A stretch of 64,000 nucleotides of DNA. It comes from Casuarius casuarius. Taxonomy: Eukaryota; Chordata; Aves; Casuariiformes; Casuariidae. The DNA is taken from contig PTFA01000081.1 of the NCBI GenBank assembly GCA_003342895.1, forward strand, positions 2,093,763 to 2,157,762. Reading direction: 5' to 3'. The notes beneath the pieces are model-generated. The model saw only the letters and a list, made by a program, of their open reading frames with translations. It was not told the origin of the DNA and did no database searches. The translations under genes and the position numbers were made by a program. Below are positions 33,606 to 46,565 of the stretch, piece by piece. Positions within the stretch are counted from its first letter, which is position 1. Each line of letters starts with the position of its first letter.

Positions 33606-36485
33606 GTCCACTCATGCAGGCCCACTGACATTAGGTTAAAGGGGAAAAAAAAGGGGAAAAAAAAAGCAGGAAAAAAGATGTGCCGTTTGGCTGCGTTGCC
33701 AGAAACCCTGCTAACTGGAACAGCGTATCAGCAGGGAAAGCTGCGGTACTAAACAGCAGCCTCCCCGCGCGCGAGGCAGCCGCTCGAGCCATTGCCACTG
33801 CCAAAAACTAGTGATGGTGCCCACCCGCGATGCCGCCCCCCGAAACGGGCAGCCGAGCCGGAGCTGGAGCCCATCCACTGNGCTCGGCGCCCGGCATCTC
33901 CCCGCGCCGGCGGGCGGCCGCGGCACACGGTTTTAAATCTCGCTTTTTCAGTAAAAGGGCTATTAAACCCAGGAAGCCAGGAAAAGCTCTGCACCTCCGC
34001 TTACGCGACGGCCCTCCGCGCTGGAAGCCGGCCAAAGGGAGCGCGTCCGGCCGGGACCGACCCTGGCGGGAGGGGAGCCTCTCCGTGGGAGCGCCGCGCT
34101 CTCCCGGGAGCCGAAAAGCGGCAGGGAGCTGGGCCACAGCTCGGCGGCGGCATTTTTTTTGTTTTTTTTCTTTTTTTGGACATCGTTAATGATGTGGCTC
34201 CTCCTCCTGTTGCNGGACAGACCCAAAACTCTCTCCGCAGCATCGTGTCGAGCTCCTTTTAACGCTCCNAAAGCGAGGAGGTCTCCCCTGATGTAGCACG
34301 GGTACCGGCCCCAGTTCTGTGGATCACCCTTTTTCTTTTTTCTTTTCTTCTTCTTTTTTTTAACCACAGGTGGAGTTGAAATCTTGGCTAGATATGAAAA
34401 TTTGATAAGCAAAACGAAAAAGGTGGCTCTGGGGACTCCCTCCCTGCCGACGGCCGGCGGTGATTTCCTGCCACCCTCCCTCCGCCCCTCCCAAATAACG
34501 GCAAACTCAACCCGAGACCTGTGCTGTATCTTTCCATGAGTCACCAGCAAGACTTAGCGGGGTTTCGCGGGCCGAATCCTGCCCCGCTGCANGTGATTGC
34601 CCTCCGCCCCGCGTCCCCCCCCCGAAAGCCGCCATCCGCATCCTCCCGCGCCGTCCCGAGGAGGAGCAGTGCGGGGAGCAGCGCAGCTACGTTGCGGCAC
34701 CAGCGGGTACGCCGATGCACGCAGGTAGCGGTTGTTGAAAAACTGGCTTTTTTGGCTGTTTTTTTGTGGCTTTGCTGCAGCTTCACCCCCAGGCAGGATG
34801 GGTGAGCAGCCAAAGCCACCCCGCTGCAGAGCACCAGGGCTCGGCCACCTCGGGGATGGACACTGGCTCCGCCGAGCCGCGTGGCTCCCTTCTAGCCCCG
34901 CTCACTGCTTGTCTTGAAATCTCCGGTTGAGCGGTTCAACCTCGGCGTGCCTCCGCCGAAGGGCCTATTGTGGTTTCTGACAAGCCCCGAGATAAGCCTT
35001 GCAGCGTTTAGGTAGCTTAAGATAGCCCCCGAAAGTCCCAGCCCGGCCCACATCAGTGTCGTGTCACTCCGGTAATTGGTTATTTCACAGAGAAAATAAA
35101 TACCTGCCAAAAAGAAACCGTCCCTGAGAAGGNGCTCAGCAGCCAAAGTTGGAAAGCTGGTGAGCTACGACACCCCCGACGCAGTTTCAGCACGAGAAAC
35201 CACCGCTCACCCTCTGGATAACACGCTGATTCTTCACTTCCATCACCTCCAGCTCTCGCCTGGACAAATTCAGGGCCGTCCCNCACAGCCAGCTTACCCA
35301 GACCAGCGCGAAGGTGGCCTGAGAGCTGCAGACCCAAGAGCTCCCTGTATTTTCTGGAGGATGCATCTCCCTCGAGCAAGAGCAACCATGTCCTCACCAC
35401 CTGCTCTTGATCCCCGCACGGATCTGCAAGGCTCCCGCCAGGCCAGGCCGCCTTGCCGGTACCCGAGCACTCCCCTCTCCCAGCAGGAGATGGGTCCAAC
35501 AGGTCCCAGTTCATATCAGCAATATTTATTCTACGTCACANTTGAGCCGATTCCTCTGCTGCACATTCGGGGTGCTGCAGTTCTGGGTTGTGCACTCAGC
35601 CAACTTGCTTTGGCGAGCGCAGAGCTCACCCNGACATCCAGGGGCTGTTTTTCATGGAAAACACACACATATATTTTTTAAAACCTCAAAACACTGGTGA
35701 TGAGATGCTGACAGCCAGCAGAGGAGTACGAAACCCCCAGAGCCCTGGACACCCCGCCACAGATGAGTCCCACCACCCCGGGAGGCTCTCGGGAGCAGGG
35801 TCCTCGCCTCTCCGGCCCTGTTCTGCAGAAACGGGACCCGAGCTGCCTTGGGCCGGCNAATCCCAGCGACGGCATCCCTTCCCCTCCTTCCCTCCCCGAC
35901 CCGGTGTCCCCGCGTCCCACGGACCGTGACGGGAGTTTAATGAAGTTAACGCGTTTCACCGCGGAAGCCAGCCTGGCCATTAGAGCCGGGCTGCCGGACC
36001 CCTCTCCCGGCTGCTCCCGCTTCCCTGGGGATCCCCACCGCCAGCCTTTCCCNGGCACGCTCTGCGAAACGGGCAGAGCCAGGCTTGCCTGCCTGACCCA
36101 TGCCGCAGACACTGAGTTGTCGCTTGCCCTAAAATTTGTGCCCTGCAAAGCTTTTACGTGCGGGCTGGAAGAGCAGAGTGGAGGACTTTGGATGCGTCTC
36201 CCCCCGTGCAGCCCCAGAGGATCGAGGGGCAGCGCTGGAGGACGGCCACTGCCTCAGCTGCCACCACCCAAAACTTACTGTAAGCAAGAAATCAGCATTT
36301 GACGAGTTTGTGGTCACTTTACGGCCATAATCTTGATGTGCCTTTTTTAAAGCCTGGCCCTGGACCACCGGCGCAAGCTCCCATCTCCAGCACAAGTGCT
36401 CCGAGGTGCTCAGGACACATGGGTCACCACCTACGTTCCCTTGTTTTCTTTNCCTACCGCACAGGCTTCGGAGCACGCGGAAGAA
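33606..36485 (-). other. SSBP3: SSBP3 large intron, block 2
   Basis: GC-rich intron with CpG-dense DNA at about 33.75-34.14 kb and a pure pyrimidine run of 35 bases at 34327-34361. No coding or RNA gene recognised. Confidence 0.65.
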
Positions 36486-36489
36486 ATCA

Positions 36490-36725
36490 GCGCACGGGTC
36501 AGGACTTAAGCAGCCTGCATAAACAGGTAATACCGAATTTAATTGGACTCCAGTTAAGCCTTTTCATCTCATTAAAGCTGCCTTCATCTTATACAGCGAG
36601 GTTTTAAATTTAATAATAGAACACTCCCACACCTCACGGTAATCTGATTAATGCCGGAGGATGACAGTATGTTGACCATTTCGTACAGATCTAAACATCA
36701 GATGATTTTCTGCATTAGTCCCATC
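36490..36725. promoter_or_regulatory. AT-rich island (candidate conserved element)
   Basis: High-complexity AT-rich sequence with several TTTAAT, ATTAAAG and CTGATTAAT motifs between GC-rich flanks. No repeat signature. Function not shown. Confidence 0.28.
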
Positions 36726-39553
36726 TTTGGGTTGGTGGTAGCATCTGTGTTGCATCAATGCAAAAAAAAAGAAAAATTAAGCCCACCGCACAGGACAGCG
36801 TCCTCTTGCCGGCCCGAAGCCGCCGTGACCCGTTGCATTAAGCGCTGCAGTGCGTTGGCAGCAGCTCTGCCCCAGGTCCGCGCGCGCGGGGCAGGACCAC
36901 CGNTCCCGGCCAGTGCAGATCACCCAGGATCTCGCAGCCCACCCCATGCTTGAAAAATCACGCTGTTTGAAAGCCTTCTCTGCCGCTTTCACATCCGCAT
37001 CGTGCCGACACCTTCAGAAGTCCCTCCGGGGAGGAGGTGTGAGGAGCAACAGGAGAAAGCAAGAAGAGCCCTTTGCAAACGAAGTACCAGCCTCCCTGGA
37101 AAGAGTCTCCACACAAACCAGCAAGGCTGTTTTACTGCTTCCTATACAGCGCTAATACCTCGTAACTGCAGAGATTCATAACAGGCTGCTGCCTCCTTGG
37201 AAGGACGCTTAAAAATTAAGCTGCAAATGACAGTAAAAACAATGGTTACACAATTTACTCACAACTTTCTATTTCCACATCAATAAACCTCCAAGCTGAG
37301 GCCAGCTTCACCTTCAGAAGAAAACCTCTCNGTTACAGAGGGCTCTTCCAACGCAGGGCTTTTTGCGTGGGCACCGGCACGCGCCTTCTGTCACACAACT
37401 GCAGCTGATTTCCCGCAAGTTTTAAATACGGCTGGTTTGACTCTAGCCCTACCAGCCTACGCGGACTGCAGATACGTTCTCAAATTAAGGGAACGTGCGA
37501 GAGATGAGCAACTTCAATGGTGCACGCGGGTCACTACTGCCCTGGCTAAGCCCTGACAAACCTCCCTTTCTATCTGGCATCGCATTGATTCAAACGGGGT
37601 CAAGACCAAGTCTTCAACTCTATAAAGAGCAGAGATGGGATAAAAAATGGTGGAAAGACTTCCTCCCAGCACAGGCTTGCTGCCTTAACTCCAAACCACC
37701 ACAAGCACTTGCTAAGAGCAGGGCACTCGTGTTCCCCTCCGAGCCCGTCATGCCGACGCCGCCGGCCCCGGGATGCTCTGCAGACAACCTCCGCACAGGA
37801 CTGGGGGCTGGCGTCTTCTCCACCCCAAGCCACTGGGCTTGAGGTTCCAGGAGATAAATTGGTTTTCTTTATTTTAGGATGATAGAAGGTAAAAAAAATA
37901 GCCTGGGATAAAGCTTTGTGCATTGGTAGAAGAAGAAAAAACAGATTCGGAAGAGATTGTTGCAGTACGATCATACGCTCTGCCCAAATGCCATTAACAT
38001 CACTCCTTTGGGACACTGAATTTTGCTGTAAGGGATGCTTTTTGGTGAATACAAGTTTAACTTAATTATACTTGTAATATATACAAGACTTGTGTGATTG
38101 CTTAAAACGCACTGTCTGAGAGCCACGCAGCAAGGAAACCCCCTTTTGGGAAACAAAAGCAGCAGCTTATGGCTCAGCCAGGACCGAGCACACCGGGCGG
38201 CATCCCCCCCACCCCCTTAAAAAACAACAAAAAAAGGGAAACAAAACCCAGCGCCATTATTTCCACATTTGAAGCCCGAGCTTTAAAAAAAAGGCAAAAC
38301 AGTTCAATGGTGTTTCAAGCTAATACCGAGCTTTTTCCCCTTGTAAAGGATAATCTGAGACAGCAGCTCCACCAGAGCAGCTTCAGCCACAAAACAATAG
38401 GATTTTAATCTCTTAAGTAGGCGGCCCCCTTATCCCCGGGAAGGAAACCCCTCCAGTCATTTACAAGTTTGTAAATAAGGATCTCGGTAGCATCTCCCGG
38501 ACATCTGCTCCNCAATCCTGACAGTGTTACTGCTAACATTTACAAACATCCTTACGCAAACACACATCACTCTCTGCTGATCTTGCTTTATCTAAATATA
38601 TCCCAAGGAAATAACTTGGCAGTGCTGCAAAATTTCACAGCAACCAAATTAAAGGGGGGAAAAAGAAAAAAAAGGTGCGTGTGTGTGAGGGGGCAGGATA
38701 AAAATGAAAGGTGTAAGACAGACTAAACAAGAGGCGGCTTGCTCTTGCATGCAAGCGTGTGTACCCAAGGGTTACGCAGGAAAACTTCTTGGAATAAGTA
38801 AGGCTTACGAGTAATTACTGACAACTGAGCGTTTGAAAAACTAGTACTGCCTCTAACTCCGAGCGCTGTTTAGCCATGAGAGCTATCCGACAGGGAATCG
38901 GATGCTGGATGGGGAATCACGTACACACCCGCGCGCCCCGGCCCCGCCGGCTGCTCGACCTGCAAACCCAGCACAAGGGTTAAGCTGCTTGGGTCTCCTG
39001 CAACTCTGGATTCGGTACGTGCCAGAAAGGTGGAGAAAGAAGGTATTTTCAATGTCCTTATTGAAAAGCTTCACAGCAACTCCTTGTTTTAATCCCCGCG
39101 CGCAGGCTCTTCCTCCGAAACTCTGGGAATAAACATCTGTGCTCCCCACGGCAGCCCGGGGCTAACGCAGAGCGCCGGCACAACGGAGCACTTACAAACG
39201 CGCTCGCGACTGGGAGCTGCCCCGTCTCACGGACCCAGCAGGCCTCTCGCCCCGCGCTGCGAGCGGCAAAGCTATGCACGGAGGCCGTGGCTTCGGCGGG
39301 AGCATCCCAAGGCTGCTCTGGCCCGGCTGCAGGACCGAGGTGCAGCTGGAGAGCCCTTCTCCTAAAAACCCTCCGCGTTTTGGCAATCTTCTTCCCAAGC
39401 CATTTGTCGCGGGCAGAAGGGGAGCGTGCAGCTCCCNACCCAGGCCGGACTGACGGACGGCTGCCCAGCCATGGAGCGGGATGCGCTAAAAGTTGTCAGC
39501 GATCCGTCTTTCAGGCCAAGCTAGGGACATTCGCCTGAAGCCGCTTTGATGCA
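36726..39553 (-). other. SSBP3: SSBP3 large intron, block 3
   Basis: Mixed composition, somewhat AT-rich between about 37.85 and 38.70 kb with short A runs. No coding exon, RNA gene or repeat family recognised. Confidence 0.65.
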
Positions 39554-39636
39554 CCTCCGTTTTGCAGCGTGCACAGCATCTTTTTAAAGACAAAACCTCC
39601 GTTTTGCAGGGTGCACAGCGTCTTTTAAAGACAAAA
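39554..39636. repeat. tandem duplication, two ~42-base copies
   Basis: Copy 1 (39554-39595) and copy 2 (39596-39636) both start CCTCCGTTTTGCAG and end with AAAGACAAAA. They differ by two substitutions and one missing T, so the duplication is recent. Confidence 0.95.
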
Positions 39637-39884
39637 CCATTCCTTGAGGCTCTGCGAAGAGGCAGCTGAAGAGATCAAGAAAATTAAGTTCCTCCCTCCC
39701 TTCNGTCCCCCCAAATTCGCTCCTCGGGAATGTGAAGGGCACCAGGGGTGGTGCAATGGGAGGACAGCCCAGCAGCCGCTGGCCAGCCGCGCACGGGGAC
39801 GCTGCTGCTCCCCTCAGCCGGCGCCTTAAGAGCTACCGGCATCTTTGCAAAGTCCCAACACCTCAGCACAAAATCAACTTCCAA

Positions 39885-40150
39885 TCTAAACATTAAAAAA
39901 AGTTTATGAACTCTCCAGCACTGCCAAAACAGCTCAAATGGATTTCACACAATTAGCAGCCTGGAAAATGATGTAAATACACAGGTATTAATTACTATAA
40001 ATTCTCCTCTAATAATCCCAGCAGCAGACATGCCAGGCTCTTTTCCAGCAATCAATACTATCCATTTAAGGGTCCACCTGCCAAAAAAGTTATATAAAAT
40101 AATTATATAAAATTTTCATTAGATAATGCAATTGCTTAGAACTATTAATC
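39885..40150. promoter_or_regulatory. AT-rich island with TATTAATTACTA core (candidate enhancer)
   Basis: About 265 bases of high-complexity AT-rich sequence with homeodomain-type and ATGCAAT-like motifs, sharply bounded by GC-rich DNA. Style and boundaries resemble vertebrate conserved non-coding elements. Conservation not tested. Confidence 0.35.
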
Positions 40151-41370
40151 TGCCGCTCATCCATCCCCCCGNGACGCCCAGCTTCACCGGCTCCTCCGTC
40201 GCGCGACAGTCAGGGCAGCCCCACTTCTCCTTGCCCACCCCANGCGGGCGGACGGCTTCCACGCTGCTGAAAGGAGGAAACAACTTGTTTTCCTTCCCTT
40301 ACACTTAGCGGTTCCCTCTGGATTTGTTTCTTATGTACCCACGCAAGCCGTACAGAGAGCTCACGGATCTAGTGCAGATTTTTTTTAAATAAAAGGAAAA
40401 AAAAACCACTGAACAAAGCCACCGGGAGAGGTAATTTGCCAGAGTTTTCTGCAAAGTTGCGCGAGTTAAAGCAGATGGGTGCTCGCTCCCTGCAAGGCTT
40501 CTCGCTTCGNGTGCCGCCGCCGCGGCGGTGTGATTACGAGGGGTCACTCAGCCACATGCTCGCCGGCACGCTTCCCTTCTGGACACGCACATGGACTCGC
40601 GCTTCGTCTCCTTTCATGCTCGCTTGAAAGCTGCAGAGAAGCGAGGCGCTCTCCAAAGCAAGTTCTCTTATTTACCTACCTTGGAAAAGCCCAAATTAAG
40701 GAAAAATACCGTCTCTCCAAAAAGCAGGAACCTGGCCGGGGAGCTGCGGCGGGGCGGGGAAGTGCTATGCCCCCGCGGCGGTGCCGGCNGAGCCCCGGGA
40801 GGACCACGCTGATGGCCCCTGGCCGCCTGGNTCTGCTCGGTCCCCGGTGCCGCTCTTCACCTTCTTCTCCAGCGGCCCCCGCGGCACCGGGCAGGTAACC
40901 GGGCCATGCAACGGGCACCGGAGCCCTGAAAGGCGGTGGGAGGAGACGATACGCACCGGGAAGGGGGCTGCTACGTGCCCCCAGCCATTTGCAGAGCTAC
41001 GGATGGAGCAACAGCGGAAAAGGAACGAGCAGAAGCCGCCTCGAGGCGTAACGGGGGGCAGTCGAGGCTGGGGACCCCCACGTGAGGGTGCGACGGAGAT
41101 GCCAGGGCGCGCGGACCGTGGCGGTGGGCTGAAAAAGCTGCACGAGCCCAAGCACACCAGCCACGCGGGCAGGTCACCAGCCCCTCGCCAAACTCNACCA
41201 GCCGTCCAAGCCAGGGGCATGAAACGGCTCCTCTGCTAAAGATGGTTTTTTTTCCCCCAAACCCTCCATGTTAGGGTATGTGAAAGCAGACAAATCACAC
41301 GGTCACAATTTTTGGAACCATTTGGGGCAAAGAATGAGACCTGGGGGCAGGTTACTTCAAAGACACGGTT
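40151..41370 (-). other. SSBP3: SSBP3 large intron, block 4
   Basis: GC-rich with CpG patches at about 40.50-41.10 kb. No exon-like segment with SSBP3 content. Open frames here occur on both strands and lack any family pattern. Confidence 0.6.
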
Positions 41371-41374
41371 TTGA

Positions 41375-41455
41375 CNGTAAGCCCTTCGAGACAGGGACCG
41401 TATCTTGTTTGGTAGATGCCACGCAGCTCTGATGCTATGTAAACATTAATAAACT
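41375..41455 (+). mobile_element. old L2/MIR-like 3' tail
   Basis: The segment reads TTGAC-N-GTAAGCCC-TTCGAGACAGGGACCGTATCTTG. It resembles the well-known amniote L2/MIR-type tail (TGTAAGCTCCTTGAGGGCAGGGACCGTGTCTTG), then decays into an AATAAA-like end. Inactive, ancient insertion; the family assignment is from memory. Confidence 0.6.
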
Positions 41456-42925
41456 GAAAGCGTGCAATACAGCTTTAATTCTGTTTTTTCTTTTAAATCA
41501 GGAAGCTGTTGGCTTTGGCAGATAGACTTCTGTTTCGCAGTGCCTATACAAATCAGTGCTTCTGCTTTTTCTGCCTCGTTATAGTTTGAAATTGCCAAGT
41601 AAATTTTGGAAGGGGTTATANGAAAAGCTAGATTTAAATTGGTAATCTAATTTAAAAGGAAAAAAAAAAATCCATGGCTTTCTAAAAACACCACACCATT
41701 GCACTACATGCATTTAAAAACATAGTTTTCCCTCGTTCAAAGGATTTACTAACGNCTAACGAGGACACTGCCAAGCAGGCGGGCCAGGCAGCGCAGCACG
41801 CAGCGCCTCGAAGGCGTCCCAAACGCGGGCGGGATCNCACGTCGAGAACGGGCACACGTAAGAAATGCTTTCTTATTTTTTGCAATTTTGCATTTCAACT
41901 AGCTGCCCTCATCGGTAAAGTTACAGTCGCTGTTTGCAACAATACGTTAAGCAAATTCGAGTGATTGTATAAAATAAGCCATTGCTTCACGCTGGGAACT
42001 GCAAGCAGAGGCGTCTGGTGACCAACTTTACCGAAGCTCAAGGACCCTGGGCGAAAGCCCCGGGCGCCACGCGGTTACGCCAAGGAGCCCGCTCTCCTCG
42101 CGCNCTTCCGAGCATTTGAATGCCAAAATATCACATTTGCTTAAGCCTATTTTCCCGCGAGCAGCTGTCCGTTATTATTCCGCCCCGCCAAAGGCGACGG
42201 CGAGCGAGTGGGTGCGGAGCAGGTGAACGCCATCTGCCCGGCCCCGACAAGATGCCCCTTTCACTGAGACAAAAAGCCGGCGGCTCGGTGGCCGCCGTCC
42301 TCGGGCGGCGATACGCAGACCTTTTCAGCGCTGCCGTAACCTCTCACAGGCGCTCGAATGGGCTTTGTGTACCTACACAAGCGGCGGCGCTTCTCCTCCC
42401 GCGCCGCCACCCTCGCGCCGGGCTGCGGGGCGGCCNCTCAGAAAGGCCCGTAATTGACTTGCCTACTGATCTGTGAAGAGTAAATTTTTCACAAAAGGGC
42501 CCTTAAATAAAAAAAAAAGGGGGAAAGGAAAAAAAAAAATCAAATCCCTCCCCTCTTACAACAAAGCGGCAGGTTAACAAAAAATTACCATTTTCAGCAA
42601 GCGGCTTTGTACCGCGCTCTATGCAACGTTACTGATAAGTATTAAATACGCCAACAGAGGGAAAGAAATGCCTTAAATCGAGGCAGAGATGGCATCTGAC
42701 CTAAAAAAAACCCAACCAAACCAAACCAAACCAGGCTTTGACCTGCCTAAAAGCCAACGCGGTGGCAATTCACCACGCTGCTGCTCCAGCGGGGTTGGGC
42801 ACTGCCCCGCTGACCGCGGCTCCCGAGCAAAGCCCCTGCCCTCGGCGGCGCCCGTGCAAAGTCCAGCGCCGCGCGCAAGCTGCCGGCGAAGCCGGAGGGA
42901 ACAAAGCGGCCGGACTTTGCCCGGG
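41456..42925 (-). other. SSBP3: SSBP3 large intron, block 5
   Basis: AT-rich at 41.46-42.0 kb and CpG-rich at 42.18-42.45 and 42.78-42.93 kb, with a short CCAAA repeat at 42712-42732. No gene recognised. Confidence 0.6.
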
Positions 42926-42930
42926 AGGCG

Positions 42931-42950
42931 CGGGCGGGCGGGCGGGCGGG
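42931..42950 (+). repeat. (CGGG)5 repeat, G-quadruplex-prone
   Basis: Five perfect CGGG units give five GGG runs separated by single C, which fits the G3N1 quadruplex pattern on the plus strand (the non-coding strand for SSBP3). Confidence 0.9.
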
Positions 42951-45900
42951 AGCGGCNCCTCGGGCAGCGCTACGCGCCCCGGCGCATCTGCCACAGCCCT
43001 AAAATCAACCGCGAGCGACAGACTTGCAGCGGCCAAATCCAAGTTGGTGAATCCACGTTGGTGTCTCCCCCCACAACGCAGCCGGCTGGGCANGGAGGGG
43101 GAGGCCGGTGCTCCAGAGGCGCTGGGGCTAGCTCTTGCTCAGGACCAACATGTGCTGCCCAGAAAGCAAAGCCTGGGACCATCCAGCATGGCTGTGCTGG
43201 CCACCACAGCACCAAAACGTCTCCAGATGCTGCGTGCAGAGGGGGCCCTCCGCGTGCAGGGCCGGGCACGGCCGAGCTCCCGCCGGGAGCCCTCCTGCGG
43301 GGCTGGCGTTGGCCATCCTGCCCCGGGAGAGCAGGGTGGCGAGGCGGCGGCGAGACTTGGTGCAAGGGCCAGGCGGTGGCTGGCAAAGGGGAGCCACGAA
43401 ATGGGGCGCCAGTCCAAGGGGTGCCCGCTTCCTCGCCACTTTGGCCCAGGGTCTCCTGCGTTACCAACGCAGAGCGCTGAAGGCTTCTGCCAACCCTCCT
43501 GTGGCGACTCCTCGGCGTCTCCAAGGTGGGCTTGAAAATCCTTTTGGCGTGGCCGTGCCCCAAGAGCCGGGGGAGAGGTGACAGCAGTGCCGGGCGCTGG
43601 GGGGAAAGCCTGGCTGAAGGAGCTTGGGGAGGCTCAGGAGACCCCGAGCTTGCTACGAAAGCTGAGCTCAAAGGAGCCCTGAAACCTTTCTTCCAGTTTT
43701 GAAGCCACGCAGCAAGAGGGGTTGGTAGTGCTGCTCAGGACAAGGGGCCGAGATCACACACAACATATCTACCTCCCTATCCTCTTACAAGGTTTTCAGT
43801 GCTGCTGGAGAGAAAATAAAAATACTTTTTATTGCTACAAGACNGGGAGCATCGTAGCACGTGCGACGGCGGCAGAGGGGGCAGCATGGCCCCTCGTCCA
43901 AGCCGGGCCAGCCCGTACAGCAAACGCTCAACATCGCGTACGAGATCCAGATCCGACTGGTACTTCCAGGCAGGGAATCGTGTTTCTCCCTCAGCTGTGA
44001 ATCACCNGGCACGGCGAGTACAGCGGAAACCCAAACAACCCCCGCGCAGCGCCCGAAGGCTCCCTGGCGTCGTAGGGGACCTCTCTTCTGCAGGAGAGCA
44101 CACGTCTCGTTCGCGGCCTCTCGGTGACCGGCTGGGAGCAGCCTCGGACAGGCTGACCAGAAACGCTGGGGTGTCCAAGTGTCCAGCCCGCCGGATTTTT
44201 CAGCCCAGCCGTGCACTAACGCGCACGGAGAGAAGCCATCCTGCCCCAGGACGGAGCCAAAGCTACGTGAGCCCAGGCCTGGGAAGGCCAGCGAAGGGGG
44301 GACTGCCTTGGTTCAGACCAGGCTTCAGGATATTTATTCCTGCAAGTTCCAAGGTGAGGTTTTAAAACTAGTAAAAAAAAAAAAGTGCTGCCCTCCACGC
44401 AGCATCTCCCAACACTGGAGCGCTGCGCAGGTATGGAGCTGCCAACCACCCCGCGTCCATCCCCTGCAGAAGCAACACCGGCTCTCCTAAATCTCCCCAA
44501 GTCCACCAGACCGGGCANGTCGCTCCAGTCACGCTCTAATGCAAGACGCGTGACCTCCTAAGTGCCGTATCTCACGCTTGCAACGCCGTAGCTTGTTTCG
44601 TCCCTTGGGGAGAGGGGGTTTTATTTGAACAGCACGCGGCAGAGCTTCGCCGGGACAACAAACCAGTGCTGCTTCACCAGCAAAGCTCTCGCAGTGCTGA
44701 CGCGCCTTAAATCTTAAGCAAACAGATCAGTTTTGAAATGTGTCAAACTCGAGCAAAGATGCAACACGTGAAGGCGTGCATATAAGGCTGCGGAGATCCA
44801 GTGTCAGGAGGAAAACCCTCGCCTGCAAGCCCAGCTAACAGCCGCTACTGCTGCAAAGGGACGCGGCAGCGCCTCTGCTTCCCCGGCAGCCTGCTCGCCC
44901 GCCCCGGCACGCGGGGCTCCTGCCCTTGCGCCAGCCGGCAGCAGGCAACACGTCCCCTCTTCCACAGCTGCTTTGCTTTGCAATCTGGCAGCTCAGCTGA
45001 AACCAGCCATCAAAGCAGGCTCGAGGTGAGACACCGGGTTCTGCGCACGGGGAGCCGCGAGCAGGCACATGCTCCGCTCCGCCACGGGGACTGTAACCTG
45101 TTGCAGAGGGGCAAAGCAGATGGCTGGGAGCAGTAAGATCTTAAACTGCTGCAGCGAAACCTGCCAGAGTGCATCTGTCAAAGCCCTGTGGAAACATATC
45201 TCCTGGCATATCTGACTTGCACCCAGCTTCCTCCTCCCGGCCCCGCTGCCGTTACCTGCGCTAACGCTTCCCAGGCTGTTTAGAGAACCGAAGAGGAAAC
45301 CGCGGGGGAAGGCAGAGGTGGGCAGGAGCCCTCTGCGCCTCGGCGAGGGACCTTTCATGCTCTCTTTGTGGTTTTCCCCGCGAGCGTCACCCTCGGGGGC
45401 TGGCGGGGCTCTGGGCTCACNGCGGGCTGGGTGGGATCCCCCCCCGCCGCGCGGCACATCCTGCGGTGGGCGTTGCTCCGCCGAAACGCAAAGCCGGCCA
45501 GGACGGGGAGCCGGGGGCCCGCGAGGTCGCAGCCCTCCCCTCCGCTTCGAGGTGGGCGGCAGCTCGCCGGGGGCTGCCCAGAAACGAGCCAGTGTTAATT
45601 GCTCCTATAAACCATCCCTGCACATCTGCCCAGCTGCAAGGGCTCCGATGACAAGCGCTTTTCATAGGGTGGGGAAAAATAAAACAAATAAACCAGGCTC
45701 TAACAGGCCGCAGGAGCCCCGTGGCTCTCCCGCAGGGCTGGGCGAGCCGGCTCCCGCGGGCCGGCACTTCAATCCGGCTGCCTGGCACACCGCATGTTCT
45801 CTGCTTTACAAGGAGGTCACGGGGAGTTTAAATCAGCCTGATCTATCCGCAATTAAAGGCAGCTGAAGCTCCCACCTACCNGAGAGCAAAGAGCAGACTT

Positions 45901-46169
45901 CGCACCCCACTTGCAGCCGCCTTTGAGAGCGGAGAACGGCGAAGGCATCAAAACCGAGAGCAAGGCGGCGAGCTGCTGCAGCCGGCAGCCCCCGGCAGCC
46001 CCTCCGCATCCCGCCTTCGCGCAGCGTTTTAATCCTGCCCTGCAGCAGGGCTCCTCGTCCCCCCCTCCAGCTCAGCAACTTTCCCCTCCTCTCTTCTCCC
46101 CGCACGCGTCTAATCCTCCGAACCAGCACCGGCTAAATCCCTCGGAGCCATATGGAGCTTGAGCCACGT
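42951..46169 (-). other. SSBP3: SSBP3 large intron, block 6
   Basis: GC-rich with CpG-dense patches. Long open frames (for example 42689-43535 plus and 42970-43671 minus) overlap on opposite strands without any protein signature. Nothing else recognised. Confidence 0.6.
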
Positions 46170-46227
46170 GCATCCCAAACCGGCCTCCCGAAAACGGAGC
46201 ATCCCAAACCGGCCCCCCGAAAGCTCG
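46170..46227. repeat. tandem duplication, two ~29-base copies
   Basis: Both copies begin GCATCCCAAACCGGCC and continue with a C-rich and GAAA segment. Copy 1 is 46170-46198 and copy 2 about 46199-46227, with differences near the ends. Confidence 0.9.
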
Positions 46228-46429
46228 CGCAGCCTGGCTGCGCCCACCGTGGTGGTGGGCTGCGGTGGGCCGAGAGAGGACCTGCTCCGGTCACCAACCT
46301 GCTGAAAGTTAGGACTAAATATACTCTTTAAACCAACACAAGTGTAGCTGCCCATTCCTCCTTTTTTCTTTTCTTTTTTTTTTTTAAATAGACCATTTTG
46401 TTTATCACAGTTATTTGTGGGTGCTGCCC

Positions 46430-46565
46430 CGAAAATACTGTTTACCAGGTCCAATAATTGCTTGAGGCATTGGAAAATTAATAGAGCAGCTAGAGCGAAG
46501 GACAGGAGGAGTAAATCTGACGTAAGCTACCGTGTAATTCAGCACTATTTGCAATAACTGGTGGC
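46430..46565. promoter_or_regulatory. AT-rich island (candidate conserved element)
   Basis: High-complexity AT-rich sequence with CCAATAATTG and GAAAATTAAT motifs in a GC-rich intron. Function inferred from composition only. Confidence 0.28.

Noticed and set aside
42689..43671. Open frames of 233-265 codons on both strands
   Set aside because: Mutually overlapping, low-complexity Arg/Gly/Ala/Pro peptides in CpG-rich intron; typical chance frames.
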